Source: Apostichopus japonicus (lineage: Eukaryota; Echinodermata; Holothuroidea; Aspidochirotida; Stichopodidae). Taken from it: a DNA stretch of 32,500 bases. Positions 21,948-30,007 of this stretch are shown here, piece after piece. The notes under the pieces are model-generated. The model saw nothing but the letters and a program-made list of their open reading frames with translations, was not told the DNA's origin and made no database searches. The stretch is taken from NCBI RefSeq assembly GCF_037975245.1, contig NC_092575.1:28012341-28044840 (forward strand). The letters run 5' to 3'. How positions within the stretch are numbered: the first letter of the stretch is position 1; each line of letters starts with the position of its first letter. The translations under genes and the position numbers were made by a program.

Positions 21948-22829
21948 TTACAAATCCAAGATCTGTCTTGGCTTAATCACTTTACTGGAACGGTGTAGTG
22001 CAATGGGTCTGTTTGGAGTGGGGTAAGTGTTTATAGGAAGAACCTCTGAAATGGAGGTATTAGTCTGCTGTGGACTATTTGCTCTTGTTTGTGAAGTAGC
22101 CGAAGAAGTTGCATTTGACATTCCACGAGGAGTGGCTACCACACTTGGAACAAACTCATGCACAAGGTCGTTGCCAGCTTCAGGTTGATTGAATACACTC
22201 TTGTTTAATGGTAACATCTGATCAATGTGTGTGTATCGCATTTTACCTGATCCTTGTATGTGAACCAAATAAGTATGGGATCCACAGATCTTGACAATTT
22301 TACCAGGTAGCCATTTGACCTTCTGATTTTGGTGGTTTTTGACTCTAACACAATCATCAATATCAAATGTGCCCCTCTGAACTCTCCCCTCATCGTGATA
22401 AAACTTTTGTTTCTCTTGCTTTCCCTTTACAACTTGTTGTAAGTTAGGTTTCAGTAGCGATAATCTGTTTCTAGGATGTCTCTTTAGAAAAAGCTTGGCC
22501 GGGGTAAGTCCAGTGGTTGAATGAGGTACATTTCGATAACTGAACAAGAAATTTGCTAGTTTATGCGAAACACTCATGGCTGATTTGGTAGGATCAAGCT
22601 TAAATTTGAATAGAGCTCTCTTTACGATTTGCACAGTACGTTCCGCAGCACCATTCGAGGCAGGATGGTATGGCGGAACCCTGGAATGTTTAATTCCATT
22701 ACATAGCATGACATTACGGAATGCTTCAGAGGTAAACTGTGGTCCGTTGTCAGACACTATTTCCTCTGGGAGACCGTAGGACGCAAATAAGTTACGCATT
22801 ACCTCTATGGTCTTTGTAGTGGTTGTTTG
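21948..22829 (-). pseudogene. Integrase core remainder and C-terminal domain (Gypsy)
   Basis: Open from just after an in-frame TAA (22830-22832) to the stop at 21948. It holds the second catalytic Asp in VSDNGPQFTSEAF, the catalytic Glu in HPASNGAAERTVQIVK, and a GPY/F-like C-terminal module (KVKWLPGKIVKICGSHTYLV, then THIDQML). The first catalytic Asp region is missing; see the integrase N-terminal entry. The tail ends KVIKPRQILDL about 70 bp before the polypurine tract. Confidence 0.88.
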
Positions 22830-23309
22830 TTACATGGGAATTACTTCAACCCACCACAGATAGCTACGGGCCATCCCCTTCATGCTACACATACCAACAT
22901 GTTGTTCATGTAAGCTTTCCAACAACTGTTGTCTCCACACTGGAGGAATTATTACTCTAAGCCCCCATAAGAGGCAACAATCATCAATAGATAGTTCATA
23001 CCTTCTACAGAAGTATGGCTTAAGTTCCTCTGCTTCAACATGACTGGGCCACCCAACTGCTACATAGTCATAAACCCTTGATAACACAGGGTCCTTTCTG
23101 GTGGCCTCACAAATATCTGTTGATGTGATAGGAAGATCATTTACCTGGGAGAAATGATATATGGTCTCCTCATGCAAAGTATCATGACCCTTGTGGTTAC
23201 ACGGTAACCGTGACAACGCATTGCCATGGTCCACTGATGGACGATACTCAACATTGTAAGTATAGGCAGATAGAATTAAAGCCCATCTTTGCATACGTGC
23301 TGCTGCCAA
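22830..23309 (-). pseudogene. RNase H tail and integrase N-terminus with internal deletion
   Basis: Starts in LAAARMQRWALILSAYTY and reads through the linker to the first half of the HHCC zinc domain (LHEQHVGMCSMKGMARSYLW). The sequence then jumps from the YLWW motif directly to VEVIPM. In related elements about 70 residues separate these points, including the CxxC pair and the first catalytic Asp. TGG repeats at the joint suggest a microhomology deletion. A TAA follows immediately where relatives usually have Gln. Confidence 0.85.
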
Positions 23310-23703
23310 AGTTGGTATTGGTGATTTTGGATATCAAAATCGTTGTGAGGGGTTTGTGGTCAGTTACTAAAGAAAAAATTCGACCGTATAAAAATTTGTG
23401 AAATTTTCGGACCCCCAAAATCAGTAATAATGCTTCCCGCTCAATTTGAGCATAATTCTTCTCACTACTCGACAGAGTACGAGATGCAAAGGCAATTGGC
23501 CTTACTTCGCCATTTGGCATAATGTGGAAAATTACAGCGCCAATACCATAGGCTGATGCATCACATGCCAGTTTGAGCACTTTGTCAACTAAGAGTTGAC
23601 TTTGCAATAATTGTTCCTTACTTTGCTTAAAAGCAATTTCACATGCTTCAGTCCACTTCCAGGACACGTCTTTACGCAATAACTCATTTAATGGATGCAA
23701 CAA
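23248..23703 (-). pseudogene. RNase H domain (Gypsy)
   Basis: Contains the RNase H acidic residues in LACDASAYGIGAV, YAQIEREAL and VTDHKPLTT, preceded by the connection HPLNELLRKDVSWKW. It is out of frame with RT upstream (break near 23704-23720, KFL then stop) and with the following segment (break near 23330). It overlaps the next frame at 23248-23309 only because of that break. Confidence 0.88.
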
Positions 23704-23708
23704 TGTAG

Positions 23709-24297
23709 TCAGATTAGGAATTTGCCATAGTAATTTAACAGTCCTAGATACGATTTTAGTTCTGAAACGTTGGTTGGGCTAGGAGCATTTTTAATAGCTT
23801 CCAGATTTTGAGCAGTAGGATGTAGGCCATCACCATCCACTTTATGCCCCAAATACTCAACAGAAGGTTTAAACCATTCACATTTGGAAAGCTTAACCCG
23901 GATATGGTATTTCTCTAAGCGACTTAACACTTCACCAACGATTTGCTCATGACGTGTCATGGAGGGGGAGGATATTAAAATATCATCAAGGTAACACACA
24001 ACACCCTCAATACCTTGAAGGATCTGATCCATGATACCCTGAAAGATCCCTGGAGCTGTCGATACGCCAAAAGGTAACCTGTTATATTGAAACAAACCCA
24101 AATGGGTATTAATGGTTAACAATTTCTTTGACTGGTCGTCCAACTCCAATTGCTGATAAGCCTGAGTCAAATCTAATTTGGTAAACACCTGCCCCCAACT
24201 AATGTTGCAAACAAGTCATCCGCCGTCGGTAAGTTACACCTAGCATTCTCAATATCACGGTTTACAGTCACTTTATAGTCCCCACACCAACGGATCC
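23709..24297 (-). pseudogene. Reverse transcriptase domain (Gypsy)
   Basis: The first part (about 24295-24200) encodes IRWCGDYKVTVNRDIENARC in one frame. A one-base loss within a G run (around 24200) shifts into the frame 24188-23709, with FTKLDLTQAYQQLEL, FQYNRLPFGVSTAPGIFQ and the catalytic CYLDDILI near 23987. The frame 24188-23709 has no natural start codon; it is a segment of the broken polyprotein. Confidence 0.9.
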
Positions 24298-25092
24298 CCC
24301 CCCCCCATCCGCTTTGGGTACCACAACAATAGGTGTTGCCCAGTCACTTCTGTCTACCTTGGTGATTATTTGTTCGTTAACAAGACGCTTCAATTCTGCC
24401 TCCACCTTGGGTTTCAGTGAGTAGGGTACAGACCGCGGCTTGAAGAACTTTGGTACGGTGCCATCAGCGATTTGGACGTTAGCCTTGAACCCTTCAATCG
24501 GTCTTCCTTCAGTTGCAAACACAGTAGGGTATTTGACTTTCAGCTCTTGCACTGTGACTGGTTGGCTGCCTTCCACTCCAAAAATGCTATGCCAGTCCAA
24601 TTTAATGTCCCGCAGCCACTCCCTCCCAAGTAATGATGGGCGCTTTCCTTTGGCGATGTATGCAGGTAGCTGATATGGACGGCCCTGATAAGTAATTTGT
24701 GCCATCCACTTTCCCAAGACAGGAATTCCCTCGCCACTGTATGTACGGAGTTTAATCGCAGTATTCTCTAGAGGCCCCTGACAATTTCGTCGATACCAAT
24801 CCTCCGATATCAAGGATACTGCAGCACCGGTGTCTAATTCCATGCGAAGCGGTATATTACCAGCATGCAGGTCAACATACACTCTTTTTTTCTTTGCACC
24901 GGTTGAAAAATTTATGGTGTAAATTTCAACATTTTCCGATAGGCCTAAGTCAATTGGGCTGCAGGTACTACTACAATTATCATCTTCAACCATTTGTACC
25001 GGGTATATGGATCTTTGAGCTTGCCTTTCGCTCTGTTTGGCCTTTTTACGACAGGCCTTGGCGATATGTCCCACCTTTTTGCAATAGAAACA
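24268..25092 (-). pseudogene. Second zinc knuckle, protease and RT N-terminus (Gypsy)
   Basis: Opens with the second zinc knuckle CFYCKKVGHIAKAC (25092-25051). The aspartic protease site is MELDTGAAVSLIS (Asp near 24834), with the later RPSLLGREWL motif typical of retropepsins. RT begins with NEQIITKVDRSDWATPIVVV and PKADG. The frame is lost at a run of 11 G (plus-strand C 24296-24306). Confidence 0.9.
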
Positions 25093-25812
25093 GGACTGTT
25101 CTTAAAAGGGCATTCTTCTGGGGCATGGTTAGGGTCTGTACAACGATAACAAAATTGTCCTTGACCCCTCATATTTTCCGTTTTCTTACCATTATTTTGT
25201 TTGTGACTTTGAAATTTCCCATATCCCACCTTTATTTTATTAACCTGAGGTGGTTCATTCACAGGGCGTGATTGTGGTTGGCCCTGGAAATCAAGTATTT
25301 GTTTGGTGGCTAGCTCCATTGCGTTGGCTATTTCAGTCGCTTTTTGAAGTGTAAGTCGTGTCACAGATAGCAGTCTCCTTTGAATCTGCTGGTCGTTGAT
25401 CACACAAACAAGGCGATCCCTTAGAGCTTCATCAAGAAAGTTCCCAAATTCACAAGTAGCTGCTAACTTCTTAATTTCCAACAAATAGGCCGAAATATTT
25501 TCACTATCGCGTTGATCACGCTTATGAAATTTAAATCTCTCTGCTATTGTTAGTGGTTTCGGTGACAAGTGATCCTTTAACATGGCCGTCAACTCGACTA
25601 AAGACTTCTCGACTGGTTTTATCGGTGACGATCTAGCGATTTTAACAACGCATAGGCTACCGGACCTAGCACAGTGAGAACCTACTCACGGCTTTGTCAT
25701 CGCGTACGTTATTAGCCTGGAAGAATAACGCTAGGCGTTTAAGGTAAAACTCGACATCCTCCTGTCCTTCTCTAAACTCGCCAATTTGGCCAATCGTTGC
25801 TGCCACCGATTC
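25093..25812 (-). pseudogene. Gag (capsid and first zinc knuckle) of the Gypsy element
   Basis: Capsid-like sequence starts near 25812 (ESVAATIGQIGEFREGQEDV) with no ATG; a TAA lies just upstream. Two frameshifts occur before 25640. The main frame reads KDHLSPKPLTIAERFKFHKR, SENISAYLLEIKKLA and FLDEALRDRLVCVI, then the knuckle CYRCTDPNHAPEEC near 25151. A one-base loss at about 25093 separates this frame from the second knuckle. The usual spacing between the two knuckles of relatives argues for a mutation rather than programmed frameshifting. Confidence 0.85.
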
Positions 25813-25880
25813 GTATTAAGGTTCCTGAGTACCGGAGTGGAACTACTATATCGTTATATCTCGAAAAAAAAATATATCAT

Positions 25881-25893
25881 ATCTTCGTCGCCA
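25881..25893 (-). other. Primer-binding site, tRNA-Ser-like
   Basis: On the minus strand, one base after the 5' LTR, TGGCGACGAAGAT matches 12 of 13 bases complementary to the 3' end of tRNA-Ser(GCT), as I recall that tRNA (…ATCCTCGTCGCCA). Confidence 0.75.
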
Positions 25894-25894
25894 G

Positions 25895-25995
25895 TGTAAC
25901 GTATTGGAAATAATAAAACAAGATGGTTCTAAGTGCAACGTGGTTTATTTAAGTCATGAACTGGAGGGTGCATCCTCATGTTACGGGATGCTACA
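25895..25995 (-). repeat. 5' LTR of the Gypsy element (101 bp)
   Basis: Same length as the 3' LTR with 6 differences. It begins directly after the ACCAA side of the target duplication on the plus strand. Confidence 0.92.
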
Positions 25996-26480
25996 ACCAA
26001 GGTGCCCCATGGATAAACGAAACAATGTCGGACCCAATACAGATCCATGTGGTACGCCCCACTCTAATACATGTGTAGCAGAGAGGTCATTGCCTAATTG
26101 GACAGCTTGTGATCGAGCCAGTAGGTATGATTATATCTATTGCAGGACTTTTCCATTGAGACCGTAACGGAATTGCAGGCGATTTACTAGTATGACATGG
26201 TCAACCGTATCAAAAGCCGCACTTAGGTCCAGCATTATAAGGACGACATGGTGGCCAAGGTCCAGCTGCTGCAGAATATCGTTGTTGACTCGCAGAATAG
26301 CTGTTTCCGTCGAATGATGCGGTCGATACAGTGTAGCCTGAAATTCATCACATACGTTGTGGGTTTGAAGGTGGGTCTGAAGTTGACACAAAACTACTCT
26401 CTCGATGCATTTGGATATGTAGCAGAGGTTCGTTACCGGGCGATAATTGCACAACACACTTTGATCTAGTCTTGCCTTTT
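25996..26480 (-). mobile_element. CR1/L2-type retrotransposon, 5' (truncated) part
   Basis: Minus-strand RT N-terminal half: KKARLDQSVLCNYRPVTNL, ECxx-like HHSTETAILRVNNDIL, the catalytic LDLSAAFDTVDHVIL, RYGLNGKV, and after two in-frame stops (TAG, TAA near 26143-26135) SYLLARSQAVQLG and GVPHGSVLGPTLF. It ends at the Gypsy insertion, and the missing continuation (DIMRRHQL, YADD) is at 21764 and below in the same frame. The 5' end is truncated at the KK of the RT, where minisatellite sequence resumes. Confidence 0.88.
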
Positions 26481-26640
26481 TTAGTATACAGTACATTAGA
26501 AATACAAATATTACAGTTACAGTTTGTCTATACGTATATAACAAATTAGAAAGAAGAACATTACCTTACAGCTTGTCTATTTGTATACAGTACATCAGAA
26601 AGAAGAACAATAACTTACAGTTTGTCTATTTGTATACAGT
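26481..26640. repeat. 49-bp minisatellite, right-hand remainder
   Basis: About three units of the array at 18309-20803, beginning TTAGTATACAGTACATTAGA exactly where the left part stops (…GTCTATTA). These edge units are more diverged than the core. TTA is present on both sides of the inserted element. Confidence 0.9.
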
Positions 26641-26739
26641 CATGATATGTTATGATCACTAGTACCAGGTACTTGTCATAAATCAATTCGAAGCTAATCA
26701 ATCTTATAATATTAAGCATATACCAATGAACTAACACAA

Positions 26740-27756
26740 TTATGTGCTTTGATTGGAATTAATAGCTTGGGTATCTGCTGCATTAGCAAGAGACGCGCGG
26801 CAACAACACTTGCAAAGATGGAAAAAGCAAAGTACACATGGGCAAAATGTGAAGAAAAGAAAGCCCGATATGCTTCCAAGAAGACCACCTGCAACGCCCA
26901 ATCCAATTTCTTTGAAGACATCTCCCCAGTGTGACCACGGCCCGTTTTTACTTTTTAGGTGCCCTTTGAATAAAACGCTAAATGATACAACCCCCAATAT
27001 TACAAACATAGTGTGTAACATCATTCTAATTGTAGCTTTCCGACATGGATTTGAACACTGCGGTTTTCTACAACGTTCGCAACAACATTTCGGCCAGCCC
27101 ATTTTTGAGTTATACAGTTGTGGTATGTCAAAGCACCAAGTGATACCTAAAGCTAGAAACAAATACGCAATTTCCAGCACAATGTACACTGCAGCTCCAA
27201 TGATATCAAATGTATTTATAGAAAGCGGTGCATCTACTTGTGTACTACTTAAGTCGTTTACTTGTGTACTATTGTGTGGCTGTTCATTACCACCTGCTTC
27301 TATGATTTCTGTAATGGCCAAAAAACATACCAAACGGATCAAAAGGATGAATGATTTCAAAATCAAGGATTGGAGACCTAGTTGTGTTTGATATATCTGG
27401 TCGCTACGATATACTCCAGTTTTACAAAATGTTGCGAAATGTTCACAGTTGTTAGTAAAACAGCTATAACCTTCTTCACCCAAGCGTGATATTGCTCGAA
27501 CAATAACTAAATCAGGAGGATTTTGATGGAGTAATCCTTTTGTGTAATATGCTTTGTACATAGGACTACAGAAAGATAATATACTTTGCTCGCTCCGGTC
27601 TATTTTACACGACCTGCATGAAAGAGAGAACTCAATTAAATGCAAGGTGTTGTTAGCTATACACTCTACTATACCATGATGCCAGTATCCACAACAGCGT
27701 ACCCACGCAACGTGGTCTCCTGCTTTCAATCTCGTTGCGGATTCGTTGTCTTGAAA
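26740..27756 (-). CDS. LRAT-domain multi-pass membrane protein, 3' terminal exon
   Basis: Numbering from the Leu codon at 27729, residues 1-105 form an LRAT/NlpC-P60-like domain: KAGDHVAWVRCCGYWHHGIV with catalytic His18, second His30 in LHLIEF, and nucleophile Cys95 in NNCEHFATFCKTG. The 12-residue His-His spacing matches PLA2G16-type enzymes. Family members are thiol acyltransferases or phospholipases acting on membrane lipids; the substrate here is unknown. Hydrophobic segments lie near 122-143, 176-199, 237-254 and 275-303. Cysteine clusters (CCCERC, CPCVLC, CKCCC) could be palmitoylated or bind metal. The frame stays open upstream to 27852 without a suitable ATG, so an upstream exon is needed; AAAAG|TTT at 27756 is one phase-compatible but weak acceptor. 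The frame is intact, unlike the paralogue at 31345-32500. Confidence 0.82.
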   Translation of the reverse strand, partial: FQDNESATRLKAGDHVAWVRCCGYWHHGIVECIANNTLHLIEFSLSCRSCKIDRSEQSILSFCSPMYKAYYTKGLLHQNPPDLVIVRAISRLGEEGYSCFTNNCEHFATFCKTGVYRSDQIYQTQLGLQSLILKSFILLIRLVCFLAITEIIEAGGNEQPHNSTQVNDLSSTQVDAPLSINTFDIIGAAVYIVLEIAYLFLALGITWCFDIPQLYNSKMGWPKCCCERCRKPQCSNPCRKATIRMMLHTMFVILGVVSFSVLFKGHLKSKNGPWSHWGDVFKEIGLGVAGGLLGSISGFLFFTFCPCVLCFFHLCKCCCRASLANAADTQAINSNQST

Positions 27757-27851
27757 CTTTTCCCAACAGCAGTTAGCAAGAGTCCCTGCATCAGAAGGAA
27801 CTAAACAACAGAGTTGTGGCGAGAAGTAATGCGATTGAGAGTTACCTTTAC

Positions 27852-27958
27852 CTCACAGTCTTCCCATTTACAATTAAACCACTCTTTGGTGCATTCGCTA
27901 CAAACGTAGTACTTCGTCGGTTCATTTTTTAACTCTAAAGGGTCCCCTCCATTTCTCT
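27852..27958 (-). CDS. Possible upstream exon of the LRAT gene
   Basis: Bounded by a pyrimidine-rich acceptor (TTTGATTCATTCTTCAG, AG at 27960-27959) and a donor GAG|GTAAAG (GT at 27851-27850). It encodes about 35 residues including PTKYYVCSECTKEWFNCKWE and DCE, a cysteine-rich segment that might form a small zinc-binding module. Splicing to the nearest AGs (27801, 27786) gives a frame that stops in the LRAT exon; only the weak AG at 27757 keeps the frame. It may therefore belong to another transcript or not be an exon. Confidence 0.35.
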
Positions 27959-28313
27959 CTGAAGAATGAATCAAATAAAATGACAATAAAGTTAATTGAT
28001 AAGAAGAAAAAGGGCAGTCCAAAGTGAGTACAATATGTGTGATATACGGCATTACGAGATGCACCTCAAATAGTATCATGTGATTATCGGATGGGCTCCC
28101 GGTATCTTCGGGTAAAGGGTACGGTTAGCGGATCTTGCCAAGTTGGGGTCTGATTAAATTAAGGTTAGGCTAAACGAAAGTAAATATTTAATTGATTTAG
28201 TCTCTGTCATCTCAAATGAAGTGAAGGAAATCATGATAAATAGTTGATCAAGTTCAATCAATAGTAACATCATCTGTAACTTAAGCAACATCGTTCATAG
28301 TACATGGGAATCA
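27959..28313. other. Upstream of the LRAT gene, nothing recognised
   Basis: No further exon, TATA box or repeat is convincing here. Confidence 0.4.
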
Positions 28314-28383
28314 TATATATATATATATATGTTATATATGTTATATATATATATATGTTATATATGTTATATATATATATATG

Positions 28384-28421
<38 letters not shown>
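28314..28421. repeat. (TA)n with TATGTTATATATG interruptions
   Basis: TA dinucleotides broken by regular ATGTTATATATG motifs, about 108 bases. Confidence 0.95.
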
Positions 28422-28422
<1 letters not shown>

Positions 28423-28424
<2 letters not shown>

Positions 28425-28472
28425 ACACCGCACACTGCGTGACCACCGAGAAGGGATGGTCATTTTCAACAC
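28423..28472. repeat. 50-bp repeat between two (TA)n tracts
   Basis: Contains AACACCGCACACTGCGTGAC and AAGGGATGGTCATTTTCAAC. The first part recurs at 29353-29380 and the second at 28976-28998. TA tracts abut all or most copies, suggesting fragments of one element associated with TA DNA. Confidence 0.7.

Positions 28473-28476
<4 letters not shown>

Positions 28477-28554
<78 letters not shown>
28477..28554. repeat. (TA)n microsatellite
   Basis: Nearly pure TA dinucleotides. Confidence 0.95.
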
Positions 28555-28557
<3 letters not shown>

Positions 28558-28604
28558 GAAAATCGTAATGATTTGGAAAATCAAGAACAGTGAAAAAACT
28601 TTCA

Positions 28605-28669
28605 GCCTCCACCGGGATTCGAACCTTCCGCTCTGTACGCGGACACCCTAACCAGTAGGCTATGGACGC
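28605..28669 (-). mobile_element. tRNA-derived SINE head / tRNA pseudogene
   Basis: On the minus strand the 65 bases fold partly as a tRNA: 7-bp acceptor GCGTCCA / TGGAGGC with one mismatch, an A-box-like TAGCCTACTGGTTAGG, a perfect 5-bp anticodon stem TCCGC / GCGGA with loop GTACAGA (anticodon position ACA), and a perfect B box GGTTCGAATCC. The T stem is largely unpaired and the variable region is short, so this is not a working tRNA. Downstream sequence GGCTGAAAGTTTTTTCACTG continues like a SINE body. Confidence 0.7.
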
Positions 28670-28810
28670 TGATTGTATGTCCAGAGGTTCGAAACCGGTA
28701 AGGAAGTTCGTAATTCCACTGTAGGCGTTTGTCACCTGTATCGAACAATACTAGTTCTGTTTTTGGTGACATATTTTGCCTTACTCTAGAGATCAAACAT
28801 GATGCTAACC

Positions 28811-28814
<4 letters not shown>

Positions 28815-28844
<30 letters not shown>

Positions 28845-28969
28845 AATATATATATATATATGGAATATATATATATGGAATATATATATATATGGAATAT
28901 ATATATATATATATATTTATATATTGAATATATATATATACATGGAATATATATACATATATATCGAAT
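28815..28969. repeat. (TA)n with regular GGAATATA steps
   Basis: TA repeats broken by TGGAATATAT or TTGAATATAT motifs every 15-30 bases, a compound microsatellite. Confidence 0.92.
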
Positions 28970-28973
28970 ACGT

Positions 28974-28998
28974 AGGAAGGGATGGTCATTTTCAACAC
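28974..28998. repeat. Partial copy of the 28423 repeat
   Basis: AAGGGATGGTCATTTTCAAC followed by AC matches 28451-28472, again next to a TA tract. Confidence 0.7.
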
Positions 28999-29339
28999 TT
29001 AAGTTTGTTGTAAATTTAGTGGATGGGGACAAGCTTTTCATATTTGTAACCATTCATTATGTTAAAATTATAATGTGTGTAAAAATATGTGGACTTACTT
29101 GTGTAGGTGACATCGAAGCAAGAGGTGCTACCTTCACAATCAGTCAATTTAGTGTGTTTCTCGATTTCTTCCAGTGGAGTAACCCGATCGGGTTTCTTTG
29201 CCAAAAAAAAAGCAAAAAATGAGAGACTGTTCGCTCTTTAATATAGTTGTATTCATACATACACTTATGAACTGATACATACACCCATACCCCTACCTCT
29301 ACACACACAAACAAACGCGTTTTGACCCCTCCTTCAGTC

Positions 29340-29380
29340 GTGGTCACCGCGGAACACCGCACACTGAGTGACCACAGAGA
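29340..29380. repeat. Hairpin with partial copy of the 28423 repeat
   Basis: GTGGTCAC (29340-29347) and GTGACCAC (29368-29375) form a perfect 8-bp inverted repeat around a GC-rich loop; AACACCGCACACTG matches 28424 onwards. Possibly the end of a foldback element. Confidence 0.6.
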
Positions 29381-29624
29381 GTAGCTGCTCATAAAAAAAA
29401 ATATCCATTGCCATGCCAACTGTTTGGCAACTGACATAACAGTATATGGTTAAACTGACAAAGGAACTACGAAATCTCATCCTCCATAGGGAGCGATGAG
29501 ATAAAAAAAAAAGAATGCAAAAATGGATCGAGGTGTCGATGATATAACATGAGCAGTTTTCTTCATGAATCTGACGTAATGTATAGTGATGTTGTACATG
29601 TTTACAAGGGTACCACGATTTGAC

Positions 29625-30007
29625 ATCTGATGACCCAAATGACCTTTGACCTCCACCAAAAACAATAGGCTTCTTTAACCCAATTTGGTACTTCTACACA
29701 CTACGTAAGAAGTTGGTCCGACCTTCCCTTCTTGAGATATCGTGATTACAAGGTTTTCACAATTTGACCCCTGGTGACTCCAAATGACCTTTGACCTCCA
29801 ACAAAAACAAAGACTTCTTGTACTCATTGTGGTACTTCTAAACACCAAGTATGAAATTTGTCTGACCTTCCCTTATTGAGACATCGTGTTTAAAAGCTAG
29901 GCGTCACAAACGAACTCACACATACCCTCACACACACACACACACACCCACACACATACACACGTACTCCATTAAGAATTGAAAGATTACGATTATGATC
30001 GAAACCA
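29625..30007. repeat. Dispersed repeat, two 145-bp units plus (CA)n and end motif
   Basis: TGACCTTTGACCTCCA starts at 29640 and again at 29785, a 145-bp period. Each unit includes GGTACTTCTA, a GACCTTCCCTT segment and a TTGAGA.ATCGTG segment. A CA-rich tract (29932-29962) and the end motif TTACGATTATGATCGAAACC follow. The same order occurs at 9660-10165, with the 149-bp element interposed there. Confidence 0.75.

Larger units (their letters stand above)
21765..25995 (-). mobile_element. Full-length decayed Ty3/Gypsy (mag/SURL-like) retrotransposon
   Basis: A 4231-bp LTR element on the minus strand with the order LTR, primer site, gag with two zinc knuckles, protease, reverse transcriptase, RNase H, integrase, polypurine tract, LTR. 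Protease-RT-RH-integrase order defines Ty3/Gypsy. Very short LTRs, a tRNA-Ser-like primer site and the LAAARMQRWALILSAYTY stretch after RNase H suggest the mag/SURL lineage. It is flanked by ATCAA (21760-21764) and ACCAA (25996-26000), a 5-bp target duplication with one change. At least six frameshifts, an integrase deletion and a stop make it non-functional. It interrupts the CR1/L2-type element, whose two halves abut it exactly. Confidence 0.93.

Noticed and set aside
25075-25100. Programmed -1 frameshift between gag and pol
   Set aside because: The break falls between two zinc knuckles whose spacing in relatives implies one lost base, and there is no clear slippery heptamer. Other single-base losses occur throughout the element.
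28605-28669. Functional tRNA-Cys-like gene
   Set aside because: The T stem is mostly unpaired and the variable region is too short, so it is a derived repeat.
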